Assembly (NCBI GenBank): GCA_050955105.1
Contig: JBPBQZ010000022.1
Location: 1-29,670 of the forward strand
Length of the DNA stretch: 29,670 bases
Source: JBPBQZ01 sp050955105
GTDB taxonomy: Bacteria > Pseudomonadota > Gammaproteobacteria > Burkholderiales > Burkholderiaceae
Direction: 5' to 3'
A program made the position numbers and the translations under genes. Shown one piece after another: positions 14,394-24,500 of the stretch. Numbering within the stretch: the stretch's first letter is position 1; every line of letters begins with the position of its first letter. The notes under the pieces are model-generated. The model had not been told where the DNA came from and did not search any database. It saw only the letters and a list, made by a program, of their open reading frames with translations.

Positions 14394-15803
14394 ATGATGA
14401 ATGCCTGGATGCGCCGCTGGAGCTGGGCGATCGCCATGGTGGTGTCGATTGTCATCACGGTCGGCGGCCTGATCATCCTGGAATCGGGCCGCCAGCGCGT
14501 GGCGTCCGAATACGAGACAGTGCTCGACGCGCGCGCGGCGATCGGCAACCTGTATCGCTTCGTCGGCGAAGCGTCGGCGCTGATTGCCAATCAGCGCGGC
14601 CTCGCATTGACAGGCGATGCGGCTTATCGAGAGGCGGCGGACCGCGCGATGGCGCGTATGCATGCTCTGAGCGAGCAGATCGACGGATACTACCAGCGGC
14701 AGCGCGACGGCCATGCGCGGCATGTTTTCGCGCAGACGGCAGCAAGCTTCGCGCAGAGAGCGGCTGCCCCGCCTGCATCGGTACCGGCGGTCAGCACGAC
14801 AGCAGCGGGGGCAGCGGCGGTGATTGCCCGCGCTGCTGCCCGCCAGGCTGACGCAGCATCGGCGCTGAACGGCGATGTGCGACAGCTGATCGACGAGGAG
14901 AATCTGCGCGCGCAGCGCGCGTTGGACGCCAGTCGCGAAGACCAGCGCGTATCAACGCTTTGCGTGGCCGCGGTGTCGGCGCTGAACATCGTGTTGTTCG
15001 TGCTGCTGTTTCGCAACCTCGGTCTACAGATCGATACGCAAAGTCGCGAACAGGTCAAGCTACTGACTGAGCAAGACATGCTCGATGGGCTGGTACGCGA
15101 ACGCACCGGGCAGCTCGAAGCGCTCGCCTGGCATTTGCAAACTGTCAGTGAAAACGAGAAAACTCAATTGGCGCGCGAGCTGCACGACGAATTGGGTGCC
15201 ATTCTCACCGCCAGCCGCATGGACGTCGCCAGCGTGCGCACCTGGCTGCGCGGCGTTGACTTGGCACGCGCCGAGAAGCTGGATCGCGCACTTGCCTATC
15301 TCGACCAGGGTATTGCCCTGAAGCGCCGCATCATCGAAGACATGCGGCCCACCGTGCTCGCGAACTTCGGCTTGGTGACCGCGTTGCGCTCACTGGTTGA
15401 CGAGGCTGCGCAACGTAACGGCTGGCAAGCATCGCTGACGATGCCTGAACACGATGTGCCGCTGGAAGAACCGCTATCGATTGCACTCTTCCGCATCGCC
15501 CAGGAGGCGCTCACCAACGCCGCTAAGTACGCTGGCGCCACGACCGTACTGTTGGCGCTCGACGTGGGCGCCGATTTCGTCCGCTTGAGGGTGGAAGACG
15601 ATGGCGTCGGCATTGCGCCGGCGGACCTGCAGCGCAGCAAGGCGCATGGGCTGCTGGGGATGCGGCAGCGGGTCGCCGCTCACGGCGGTGATTTCAAGAT
15701 CGCGGCACTGCCGGCGGGGGGTACCGCCGTGAGCGTTTTCATGCCACGGCCGCCGGCGGTCGGGATGGCGGCGCCGGTCGATGCCGCGGCGCACGACTTG
15801 TAA
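14394..15803 (+). CDS. CHASE3-type sensor histidine kinase (NarX/DesK-like)
   Basis: A 469-residue inner-membrane sensor. Helices at about 11-30 and 188-206 enclose a periplasmic CHASE3-like helical domain (ANQRGLALTGD near 65-75). A cytoplasmic linker leads to a HisKA_3 domain with the phosphorylated histidine H264 (LARELHDELGA). The ATP-binding HATPase domain follows, with N box IAQEALTNAAKYA, G1 box VEDDGVGIAP and G2 region HGLLGMRQR. The start is the first of two adjacent ATG codons, after GGGGACCGGG. Such kinases normally pair with NarL-type regulators, so the regulator at 12364-12996 is the likely partner. The signal sensed is unknown. Confidence 0.9.
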   Translation: MMNAWMRRWSWAIAMVVSIVITVGGLIILESGRQRVASEYETVLDARAAIGNLYRFVGEASALIANQRGLALTGDAAYREAADRAMARMHALSEQIDGYYQRQRDGHARHVFAQTAASFAQRAAAPPASVPAVSTTAAGAAAVIARAAARQADAASALNGDVRQLIDEENLRAQRALDASREDQRVSTLCVAAVSALNIVLFVLLFRNLGLQIDTQSREQVKLLTEQDMLDGLVRERTGQLEALAWHLQTVSENEKTQLARELHDELGAILTASRMDVASVRTWLRGVDLARAEKLDRALAYLDQGIALKRRIIEDMRPTVLANFGLVTALRSLVDEAAQRNGWQASLTMPEHDVPLEEPLSIALFRIAQEALTNAAKYAGATTVLLALDVGADFVRLRVEDDGVGIAPADLQRSKAHGLLGMRQRVAAHGGDFKIAALPAGGTAVSVFMPRPPAVGMAAPVDAAAHDL

Positions 15804-15985
15804 AGCACCGTCGAAACTTCGAAAACCTAGGCCTGCAGGCGCGGATACCGTTCTGTGCGGCATCCCACGTCAGAAAGCGCCGACACAACTATCGTCCGCA
15901 CGCTGACAGCCGGCGGCGCGGGGCGTGGCTAAGATTGGGGCCATATTGATTCGTTTCGATCAACATTCATTAAAAGGGGAACCCC

Positions 15986-16129
15986 ATGAATTCGTTGTCT
16001 CGCTTGTTGGCTCTGGTTCTTATCGGCGGCGCAACGATACTCGCCGGTTGCAACACTATGGCAGGCGCTGGCCAAGACATCTCGTCGAGCGGTCACGCCT
16101 TGACCAATTCGGCGGACAAAGCCAAGTAA
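15986..16129 (+). CDS. Entericidin-like small lipoprotein
   Basis: A 47-residue lipoprotein. The signal peptide ends in the lipobox LAGC (C22), followed by the entericidin A/B hallmark NTMAGAGQDISSSGHAL. The ATG at 15986 follows AAGGGGA, and a strong terminator ends the transcript, so it is a stand-alone unit. Entericidins are stress-induced lipoproteins described as an antidote/toxin pair in Escherichia coli; only one copy is seen here. The gene is too short for common length cut-offs. Confidence 0.88.
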   Translation: MNSLSRLLALVLIGGATILAGCNTMAGAGQDISSSGHALTNSADKAK

Positions 16130-16155
16130 ACAACGCGCAGTTCAGCCTGGCTCAG

Positions 16156-16213
16156 GCAGCGCGGGCGGCCCCGCCACGGATTCTCGTGGCCAAGCCCGCC
16201 CGCGTTGCTTTTT
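16156..16213 (+). terminator. Rho-independent terminator of the entericidin gene
   Basis: GCAGCGCGGGCGG (16156-16168) pairs with CCGCCCGCGTTGC (16196-16208) over 13 bases with one G-T, and TTTTT follows. An inner hairpin CCACG/CGTGG sits in the loop. Confidence 0.85.
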
Positions 16214-16284
16214 GGCCGTGTCGCCGCGCGTGTTATTTCCCAGCTTGCGCTGCCCGAGCGGCTCGGGTATCGTTGGCGGCAGTT

Positions 16285-16366
16285 AGCGCGGGGGTCCTGC
16301 AAACCAAGTTTGCGGGTGAGAAATACCCTTTGAACCTGATCTGGATAATGCCAGCGCAGGGAGCGT
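16285..16366 (+). promoter_or_regulatory. TPP (THI-box) riboswitch
   Basis: The aptamer shows the core THI-box sequences: GGGTGAGAAATACCC followed by TTTGAACCTGATCTGGATAA and TGCCAGCGCAGGGA. It lies ahead of thiC and should lower its expression when thiamine pyrophosphate is plentiful. A separate small hairpin (CCCGAG/CTCGGG, 16253-16267) lies just upstream. Confidence 0.95.
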
Positions 16367-16397
16367 GCAGGGCCTGCCCCCCTTCATGACTTGTCAC

Positions 16398-16436
16398 CGT
16401 CTCCGCGCCCTCTTCATTTGGCCAATCCAGGAGACG
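16398..16436 (+). promoter_or_regulatory. Helix that can hide the thiC ribosome site
   Basis: CGTCTCC at 16398-16404 is exactly complementary to GGAGACG at 16430-16436, which contains the Shine-Dalgarno site of thiC. No T-run terminator lies between aptamer and gene, so control is probably at translation. The pairing is seen; its use is inferred. Confidence 0.5.
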
Positions 16437-16438
16437 CC

Positions 16439-18373
16439 GTGAGCGCCAATCCCAAATTCATTTCGTCCGACGCACATGTCGACGCTGCAGCCGTTGCATC
16501 GCTGCCCAATTCACGCAAGATTTATGTGCCAGGAACGCTCGCAGGCGTACGCGTACCGATGCGCGAGGTGCATCAGTCCGATACGCCCACCGACTTCGGC
16601 GGCGAGGTCAACCCGCCGATCTATGTCTACGACACCTCCGGTCCTTATACCGATCCGCAGGCGGAAATCGACATTCGCCGCGGCCTGGGCGCTTTGCGCA
16701 GCGGCTGGATCGACGCACGCGGCGATACGGAACAGCTCGAGCAACTGAGCAGCTCGTTCGGTCGCGAGCGTGCGCACGACGACGTCACCGCGCCGCTGCG
16801 CTTTCCCACCTTGCAACGCCAGCCGCGCCGCGCCTTAAGCGGTTTGAATGTCACGCAAATGCATTACGCGCGCCGCGGCATTATTACTCCGGAGATGGAA
16901 TTCATCGCGATCCGCGAGAATCAGCATCGGGCGCACTATGTCGAATCGCTACGCGCGAGTGGCCCGCGTGGTGAAAAACTTGCGGCGCTGATGCAGCGCC
17001 AGCACCCCGGTCAATCGTTCGGCGCCGTGGCGTTCGGCCAGCCCGGCGGCGTACGTGAGATCACGCCGGAATTCGTGCGTGACGAAGTGGCGCGCGGCCG
17101 GGCGATCATTCCCGCCAACATCAATCATCCGGAAAGCGAGCCGATGATCATCGGTCGCAACTTCCTGGTGAAAATCAACGCCAATATCGGCAATTCGGCG
17201 CTGGGCTCGTCGATCGGCGAAGAAGTCGACAAGATGACGTGGGCGATTCGCTGGGGCGCCGACACGGTAATGGACTTGTCGACCGGCAAGCACATCCACG
17301 AAACGCGCGAATGGATCGTGCGCAATAGTCCGGTGCCGATCGGCACGGTGCCGATTTACCAGGCGCTCGAAAAGGTCGATGGGCGCGCCGAGAATCTCAC
17401 CTGGGAGATTTTCCGCGACACGCTGATCGAGCAGGCCGAGCAAGGCGTCGACTACTTCACCATTCATGCAGGCGTGCTGCTGCGCTATGTGCCGATGACC
17501 GCGAATCGCCTGACCGGCATCGTTTCGCGCGGCGGTTCGATCATGGCCAAATGGTGTCTCGCACATCATCGCGAAAGCTTCCTGTATGAACACTTCGAAG
17601 ACATCTGCGAAATCATGAAAGCCTATGACGTGAGCTTTTCCTTAGGCGATGGCTTGCGTCCGGGGTCGATCTATGACGCCAATGACGAAGCGCAACTGGC
17701 CGAACTGCGCACATTGGGCGAGCTGACTCAAGTGGCCTGGAAGCATGACGTGCAAGTGATGATCGAAGGCCCGGGCCATGTGCCGATGCAATTGATCAAA
17801 GAGAATATGGAGATCGAGCTCGAAGCCTGTCACGAGGCACCGTTCTATACCTTGGGGCCGCTGACCACCGACATCGCGCCGGGTTACGACCACATCACAT
17901 CGGGCATTGGCGCGGCGATGATCGGCTGGTTCGGCACCGCGATGCTTTGTTATGTGACGCCGAAAGAACATCTGGGATTGCCCGACAAAGACGATGTGAA
18001 GGAAGGCATCATCACCTACAAGTTGGCGGCCCACGCGGCGGATTTGGCCAAAGGCCACCCCGGCGCGCAGATCCGCGACAATGCCCTGTCGAAGGCGCGC
18101 TTCGAGTTTCGCTGGGACGACCAATTCAATCTGGGCCTCGACCCTGACAAGGCACGCGAGTTTCATGACGAAACACTGCCGAAAGAGTCGGCCAAAGTGG
18201 CGCACTTCTGTTCGATGTGCGGACCGCATTTCTGCTCGATGAAGATCACTCAAGAGGTGCGGGAATTCGCCGCCGCTCAAGGTGTTTCAGAATCCGACGC
18301 GGTGAATGCCGGCATGCGCGACAAAGCGATCGAATTCGTCCGCAGCGGCGCGCAGCTATATCGGAAGGAATAA
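16439..18373 (+). CDS. thiC: Phosphomethylpyrimidine synthase ThiC
   Basis: A 644-residue radical-SAM enzyme that turns aminoimidazole ribotide into hydroxymethylpyrimidine phosphate, the pyrimidine half of thiamine. The C-terminal cluster motif CSMCGPHFC (C591, C594, C599) binds the 4Fe-4S centre. Conserved blocks such as MHYARRGIITPEMEFIAIRE, NINHPESEPMIIGRNF and MIEGPGHVPM are intact, and the length fits the family. The GTG at 16439 is chosen because AGGAG lies five bases before it and the TTG at 16391 has no such site. A TPP riboswitch lies upstream. No other thiamine genes follow, so it appears to be a single-gene unit. Confidence 0.97.
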   Translation: MSANPKFISSDAHVDAAAVASLPNSRKIYVPGTLAGVRVPMREVHQSDTPTDFGGEVNPPIYVYDTSGPYTDPQAEIDIRRGLGALRSGWIDARGDTEQLEQLSSSFGRERAHDDVTAPLRFPTLQRQPRRALSGLNVTQMHYARRGIITPEMEFIAIRENQHRAHYVESLRASGPRGEKLAALMQRQHPGQSFGAVAFGQPGGVREITPEFVRDEVARGRAIIPANINHPESEPMIIGRNFLVKINANIGNSALGSSIGEEVDKMTWAIRWGADTVMDLSTGKHIHETREWIVRNSPVPIGTVPIYQALEKVDGRAENLTWEIFRDTLIEQAEQGVDYFTIHAGVLLRYVPMTANRLTGIVSRGGSIMAKWCLAHHRESFLYEHFEDICEIMKAYDVSFSLGDGLRPGSIYDANDEAQLAELRTLGELTQVAWKHDVQVMIEGPGHVPMQLIKENMEIELEACHEAPFYTLGPLTTDIAPGYDHITSGIGAAMIGWFGTAMLCYVTPKEHLGLPDKDDVKEGIITYKLAAHAADLAKGHPGAQIRDNALSKARFEFRWDDQFNLGLDPDKAREFHDETLPKESAKVAHFCSMCGPHFCSMKITQEVREFAAAQGVSESDAVNAGMRDKAIEFVRSGAQLYRKE

Positions 18374-18409
18374 GCGCGATCGTCCCTCGTTGCCAGACAT
18401 CCGATTAAG

Positions 18410-18446
18410 GCGCGATACATTTCATTACAAATAGCTTGTATCGCGC
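18410..18446. repeat. Perfect 10-bp inverted repeat after thiC
   Basis: GCGCGATACA at 18410-18419 and TGTATCGCGC at 18437-18446 are exact inverse copies around a 17-base AT-rich loop, 36 bases after thiC. No T-run follows. It may end thiC transcription or be an operator for the next gene. Confidence 0.5.
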
Positions 18447-18554
18447 AAACCCCTGCCCTACCCGCGCGCCGCCCATCGCGTATATTGAAATCGTCGTTCG
18501 CTTGAATGACGACACGCGTACAAGATTCCTCCGACAAATGAAAAGGAGCAGGGC

Positions 18555-18767
18555 ATGAAAACGATCAAACGTCTGGGCGCGCTCGCGGTGCTGGTAGCGG
18601 TTACGGCCGGCCTTACCGCCTGCGACGGTATGACCACCCGTGGGCGTGATACCGCCGTCGGCGCTGGTGTCGGCGGCGTCGCAGGCGCGGCGCTAGGCGG
18701 CGGCGTAATCGGTACGGCGGCCGGCGCTGCAGCGGGCGGCCTGATTGGTAACCAAGTCGGCAAGTAA
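18555..18767 (+). CDS. OsmB-like glycine-zipper lipoprotein
   Basis: A 70-residue outer-membrane-type lipoprotein. The signal peptide ends in lipobox LTAC (C23), then comes RGRDTAVGAGVGGVAG and a glycine-zipper run (GGGVIGTAAGAAAGGLIG). The length and layout match OsmB/YMGG-like proteins, which are stress-induced. The ATG at 18555 follows AAGGAG at suitable distance. It stands between thiC and arfB with gaps of about 180 to 200 bases on each side, so it is probably transcribed alone. Confidence 0.85.
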   Translation: MKTIKRLGALAVLVAVTAGLTACDGMTTRGRDTAVGAGVGGVAGAALGGGVIGTAAGAAAGGLIGNQVGK

Positions 18768-18972
18768 GTAGCCGGGGTCGACGGCTCGTCGACAGCCCGC
18801 GCCGATGCTCGCGTGGTGCAGACGCGAACCACGCATGTGCAGTAAAGATTGGCCTGCGGGCTCGCTGGTGCATAACCGCGAGCCCTTATCATTTGGGCGG
18901 GAGCTCCTTGGGCTTCATGCAAAGTGCAACTTTCTGCAACAACCTCGGCAGCTTCTTCCACTTATTGCCGCA

Positions 18973-19377
18973 ATGCGATCGCTGATAAAAATTCCTGATC
19001 ACGAGTACGAGATTCACGCCATTCGCGCGCAGGGTGCCGGCGGTCAGAACGTCAATAAACTCTCGACCGCCGTTCACCTGCGCTTCGACATCCATGGCTC
19101 GTCGTTACCTGAGCTCGTGAAGACGCGACTGCTCACCCTCGCCGACCGCCGTATCACTGAAGAGGGTGTGATTGTCGTCAAGGCGCAAACGCATCGTAGT
19201 CAGGGACTGAATCGGATCGAGGCGGTCGAACGCTTGCACGAAATTGTCAACCGCGCAGCCATCGTGCCGCGCGCGCGTCGCGCCACGCAGCCAACGCGTG
19301 CGTCGAAGCAGCGCCGCCTCGCCGACAAGGCAAAGCGTGCGGATACCAAGGCCGGACGAACCGGGCGGTTCGACTAG
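18973..19377 (+). CDS. arfB: Alternative ribosome-rescue factor ArfB
   Basis: A 134-residue peptidyl-tRNA hydrolase that frees stalled ribosomes without a stop codon in the A site. The catalytic GGQ is at residues 23-25 within IRAQGAGGQNVNK. The conserved RITEEGVIVVKAQTHRSQ follows, and a basic tail (PTRASKQRRLADKAKR), which enters the empty mRNA channel, ends the protein. The ATG at 18973 is chosen because family members start just before the IPDHEYEIHAIR segment; the ribosome site is weak. Its stop TAG overlaps the opposite-strand recD stop, the two genes sharing CTAG at 19374-19377. Confidence 0.93.
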   Translation: MRSLIKIPDHEYEIHAIRAQGAGGQNVNKLSTAVHLRFDIHGSSLPELVKTRLLTLADRRITEEGVIVVKAQTHRSQGLNRIEAVERLHEIVNRAAIVPRARRATQPTRASKQRRLADKAKRADTKAGRTGRFD

Positions 19378-21527
19378 GGAGCGGAGTGGTCGAGCGGCGG
19401 CTCACGCCATGCTTCGCGCAGCCGATCCAGCAGACCTGCATCACGCCGCGCGTGCGCGGCGATCGCCTGACGCAGCACCGGCTCGGACCCGATGAGGGAG
19501 ATGTCAGTGCGAGCCCGCGTGACCGCCGTGTAAATCAATTCGCGACTAAGCGCACGCAGCGGATCGGCCGGCAGGACCAGCGCGACGCGATCGAACTCCG
19601 ACCCCTGAGATTTGTGCACAGTCATGGCGAAGGCGGTTTCATGAGGCGGCATGGCAACAGGAGATACGGTTCGCCACTGAGCATCGGCGCTCGGAAAGAC
19701 CACGCGAAAAGTATTGCCGGTGTTGCCCAGGGGCGGCTTGGTCGTCGTCGCCATCGCACTGGTCGACGGCAACACAATACCGATATCGCCGTTGAAAAGC
19801 TTGAGATGATAGTCATTGCGCGTCACCATCACCGGCTTGCCGACAAACCAGGCGTGGCTGCCGCCGGCACCATTCATGCGCGGCGCCAGGCGCCGCGATA
19901 GTTCTTCGTTCAATTTCGCCACACCGCGTGCGCCTGTGCGCACTGCGCACAAGACACGAAAAGCTCCGAGGCTGTCGAACAATGGCGCCGGATCGATGCC
20001 GCTGTTACCAGCCTGCGCCGACAGCGCTCTGACGATCGCTTGTGCATACTGCGCGAATCCTTCGGCCAGGCTTGCCAGCGTGACTTCGGTAAGCGTGGGC
20101 CCGGCGTCGTCCGTCCACCTGGCGCGGCTTGGCGACGCCTGCGGAAGATCGACCGTGTTGGGCTTCGGGCGTGGGTCGACTGCGTCGGCATTGATACCGG
20201 CATCGGTGTTGTGCACTTCGGACTCGGGGCGAACGAGTGGCGGCGACTCACGTACCAAGCAATCAAACGCCATCTCCACATGGCCGTCACGAACTGCCCG
20301 CGCGAGGGCGCCGATCACGGTGTCGGTGCCGAATCGATAATTGCGCTCGAGCCAGACTACGCAGTCGGTCAACGCGTCGACTGGCGCCGCCTCGAGTACT
20401 TCGTTTATATCAACGGCGTTGTCGGCGTTGGCAGTCGCATGCGGCAAGTGGCGAATCAAATCAGATGAGGGGAGCTCGAACAAGCTTGCCAACAATGCCT
20501 GCCCGGCTGCACTGAACGATGGCGCCCGGCTCAGTTCACCGAACACCGCGCCCGCCTCGACAGCAGCAAGCTGGTCCTTGTCGCCGAGCAAAATCAGGCG
20601 TGCGTGTTTCGGCACCGCTCGAAAGAGCCGCTCGGCCATGGCCAGATCGAGCATCGACGCTTCGTCGACGACCACCACGTCGTAGGGCAGCAAGTCGCGC
20701 CGGTGGGCACTGCTCGCAGTGCGTCCGACCTGGTCGAGCAAGCGGTGCAAGGTACTGGCGCTGGCCGGCAGGCGTGCGGCCAACGCGGGCGGCAAGTGTC
20801 GGGCACGCTCCAGCAGCGCTTCCCGCATACGTTGGGCCGCCTTGCCGGTCGGCGCAGCCAGTGCGATCCGCAAGTTCGGCTCAGCGTCCAGCAAAATGCC
20901 AAGCAAGCCGGCAATGGTAGTGGTCTTGCCGGTGCCAGGGCCGCCGCTGATGATGGTGAGGCGATTCTGCGATGCCAGCGCCGCCGCGGCCTGCTGCCAA
21001 TCGATTTCACCCGTTTTAGACATTCCGAAAAAACCGGCAAGACGATCGCGCCCTGCCGCTGCTGGTTCGGCTGGCTCGGCCTGTTCGGCGGCCTCTGCCG
21101 CGGGCGTCGTGGCGTCGAGCCCGAGGCGGCGCAGCCGCGTGCGGTCGACGATATCGCGCGCTAGACGACGTTCGAACTCGTAATAGCGCGCCAAGTAAAC
21201 GCGTTGCTGCGGATCGACAACCAGCGGACGCAACGAGAATTGCGGGCCCTGGCCATCGCAACCAAGACCGCTATCGTCGAGTAGCCGTTGCGCCTTGTCG
21301 CTGGAGAGCCCGAGACGAGCCGCCAGTTCGGCCAATGGCAGGCAGACGTTTCCTTCGAGCGTGGCGCGCGCCGTTTCGGCGGCCAGCGCAGCGGCGGCCG
21401 ATGCTAATGTCGCTGAGGCACCGAGGCGCCCGGCCAGCGCCTCCATGGTTCGTTGAAAACCCTGGACTGCGATATCCGTGTCGTTCAAGCGTCGCGCACT
21501 ATCATCGGCTAGGTTCAGCGGCTTCAT
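19374..21527 (-). CDS. recD: RecD, exodeoxyribonuclease V alpha chain
   Basis: A 717-residue superfamily 1B helicase, the fast 5'-3' motor of RecBCD. Walker A is GGPGTGKTT (195-203), Walker B VVVDEAS (285-291), motif III follows at LLGDKDQL, and the late motifs are TVHKSQGSEF and YTAVTRA. It is about 100 residues longer than the Escherichia coli protein. The extra length includes an Ala/Glu/Pro spacer at about 140-160 and a polar insert near HNTDAGINADAVDPRPKP. The ATG at 21527 overlaps the recB stop as ATGA, which implies coupled translation. It is the last gene of recC-recB-recD. Confidence 0.95.
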   Translation of the reverse strand: MKPLNLADDSARRLNDTDIAVQGFQRTMEALAGRLGASATLASAAAALAAETARATLEGNVCLPLAELAARLGLSSDKAQRLLDDSGLGCDGQGPQFSLRPLVVDPQQRVYLARYYEFERRLARDIVDRTRLRRLGLDATTPAAEAAEQAEPAEPAAAGRDRLAGFFGMSKTGEIDWQQAAAALASQNRLTIISGGPGTGKTTTIAGLLGILLDAEPNLRIALAAPTGKAAQRMREALLERARHLPPALAARLPASASTLHRLLDQVGRTASSAHRRDLLPYDVVVVDEASMLDLAMAERLFRAVPKHARLILLGDKDQLAAVEAGAVFGELSRAPSFSAAGQALLASLFELPSSDLIRHLPHATANADNAVDINEVLEAAPVDALTDCVVWLERNYRFGTDTVIGALARAVRDGHVEMAFDCLVRESPPLVRPESEVHNTDAGINADAVDPRPKPNTVDLPQASPSRARWTDDAGPTLTEVTLASLAEGFAQYAQAIVRALSAQAGNSGIDPAPLFDSLGAFRVLCAVRTGARGVAKLNEELSRRLAPRMNGAGGSHAWFVGKPVMVTRNDYHLKLFNGDIGIVLPSTSAMATTTKPPLGNTGNTFRVVFPSADAQWRTVSPVAMPPHETAFAMTVHKSQGSEFDRVALVLPADPLRALSRELIYTAVTRARTDISLIGSEPVLRQAIAAHARRDAGLLDRLREAWREPPLDHSAP

Positions 21528-24500
21528 CGAACGCCTCCGAAGACGCGGTCGACACTCGTCAACAAATCTTGCGACGGACGTTCGCAATGAATTCCGGCGC
21601 CCGGCCACGCCGGACGCACCCCTCGCACGAACAGGTAAAGACAGCCGCCGAAATGCGACGCATAGTCGTAGCCATCCAGCCGCGACGCTAGGAATCGATG
21701 CAACGCCACTGAATAGATAAGTGCTTGTAATCGATAGCCATGGCGCCGCATGGCCTGCTCCAGCCGACCCGCCATATAGTCGTCGCGGCGCTCGCCCAGA
21801 TGATTCGACTTCCAGTCGACAATCCAGTAGCGGCCGCCGTGCTCGAAAACCAGGTCGATGAAACCCTTCATGTAGCCGGCCACCGCTGCTTCGTCGAACA
21901 GCGCTTCCTGCATTCCATTGGCCCTCAGCAAGCTACGCAGACCGCGCGCCGAGGTCGCCGGAAAAGTGAATTCAAGCTCGTTGAGTCGCCGTTGCGAATT
22001 GATGTCGGACAAGCTGCCACCAAAAGGCATTGGCGCAGTGACAACGTCGTTCAGAAGGCGCGTCAGCATCGTCTTCGAAAGCTCGACGGAGGCCGCGTCC
22101 TGGCGGTCTGCAGCCAAGTCGATCGGCCGCTCGCGCAACGCGCGTTCGGCCACCGCGGGAAATTGATCAGGCGCCGCGAAATCGGCCAGCTCGAACAAGC
22201 GGTGCAGGCATTCGCCAGCTTGCGCGCCGCGCGGGAAGCCGAAGATGTCTATGCTATCCGCGGGCATATCGGCCGCGGGGAAAAGCTCTCCGATGCGTCG
22301 TGCGGAATCGGTCGCCGTCTGCGTCGCCGGTAGGGTCGAGGCCACTGGGGACTGCGCTTCGTTCGAATATTCTGGCGGGTCGGGGATATCGAGCAGATCG
22401 GCAATCACCCGTTGATCGTAATCCGGCACCAGCCGTTCACCAAGCACAGCGCCATTCCACGACGAGCCGGCGTCGGCCACTGGCAAGTCGGTGTCGGTGA
22501 CGGTCGCGGTAAGCAGCCCGCTGCCCGACGCGATCATGGAACTGAAGCTGGCGATGCGCCACGGTTCAGGCAGCGAGCGACGAAACACGCGTGCTTGCGG
22601 CGACATGTGTGCAGGTATTGGCGGCAACACAGCCGATGCATCGATTTCGGCTGGCTCGGGCAGCGACTGTACCGACAAGCTTGATGTCGACAGGCCCCTC
22701 CACGCTTCAACCACTTGTTGATCTTCGAGCGGGGTCGCCAGCCAAGTTTCGAAATCGCCCGTACCGGCGACCAACCAATTGAGTACCCCCTGCTTCGACT
22801 CTTTCGTCGAGCCCTGATTGCCGGTGGCGTACAGCCCCGCGACAAGGTAGCAACGATGTACGGCACGCGTTAACGCGACGTAGATCAATCGAACCCGTTC
22901 GGCGGCTTCTTCGATGACAGATTGCGCGCGCGCCGACGCGATCACTGCGTCGTCGCCGCCATAGTGCAGAACCGTGTAGCCCGACTCATCCCGGTATTCA
23001 GACGCATCGGGCAAACGGCCGCCAGAAGACGGACGCACGCCTGCATCAAACAGGAATGGACAGAAGACAATTGGATACTCCAGACCTTTGGATTTGTGCA
23101 CGGTGACGATCTGTACCAGATCCCGATCGGATTCCAATCTCAGTTGCGCTTCGTCGGCATGCGTGCCGGTGCGTTGCCCGGCCAGCCAGCGCAAGGCTGG
23201 GGTCGGACCGGTCGGTGACTGGGCCTGCAACAGTTCGGCAAGATGACTGATATCTGTCAGCCGTCGCTCGCCTTCAACCCCTGCGGCGAGGCGCTCTGGG
23301 AGCGTCAGCTCCTGACAAAACAGCCGCCACATCGTCGCAAAACCGTGCTCGTGCCAAACCAGTCGGTAACGAGTGAGCCGCTCGATCCAATGCATGGCCT
23401 CATCGGCGCCCTCTCCGGCGTTTCCATCCCCAGTCAGCCGCCACAGCGTCGTCGCGTCAGCACCCAGCCAATCGCTGGCGAGCGCGGCGCGCAGCCTTCG
23501 CGTGTCGGTGGGCGTTTCAATGGCGAGCAGCCAGCGCTCGAGATTGTCCGCGTCGAGCGTCGCGAACACCGAGGCTTGCGATAGCTCTACGCTCGCGATG
23601 CCGAGCGCGCCGAGCGCCTGCCGGGCGAGCCGTCCCTGCCGATGTGTCTGTACCAACACCGCGATGTCGGCGCCGGTCAGCACACGCCCACTCGCACGGT
23701 CATTGAGTGTGACCTCGCCGCGCCGCGCCGCCGCCAACAAGCGGGCAATTTCCGCCGCGCTGGCGCGAGCCGCAAGCGGCAAGGCGGCCCCTTTATGCAG
23801 CGGCTGCGCGGGCTCGCCGTCGGGCAGTGTCCAGACACGTAACGCTGGTGATGCTGTCGGTGCATCATCGCCAGCGGTACCCGCAGGAACGCCGCGCTCG
23901 TGGAGTGCCGGACGAGACGCGCCGGAGGCTGCGCGCACCGGCCTGAAATCGAGACCATGCAATATGAATGGATGCGGATTCGCCATGAATATGCGATTCA
24001 CCGACTCGACCATCTGCGGCGACGAGCGCTGATTGACGGCCAAGGTATAGGTGGCGCGTGCGTGCTCGCGGGCCCGCAGATACGTATGCAGATCTGCCGC
24101 GCGGAATGCATAGATTGCCTGTTTCGGGTCACCGACCAGAAACAATGGAGCCTGGCCGCCCGCATAAACTTGATGGAATATCTCGAATTGCAGAGGGTCG
24201 GTATCTTGGAATTCGTCGATCAGGGCTGCGGGATACTGCTTGACGATCGCCGTGGCGAGCCACGGATGCGCGCGCAGCGCACGATGCACGTTCGCCAACA
24301 GATCGTCGAATGAAAGCAGGCGCGCTGCGAGCTTGCGGCGCGTCAGTTCGGCGTCGCCCCAATCGATCCAGGCACGAATCAGCGACAGCCAGCGCAACGT
24401 ATTGGCGGCCTCCGCCGCGGTGTGGGCGTCAAGCAACGCATTGGCGAGATCGAAGAACGGGTGAGCGGGCGGCGTCTGCCCTTTGCGAACACGCCGCGTC

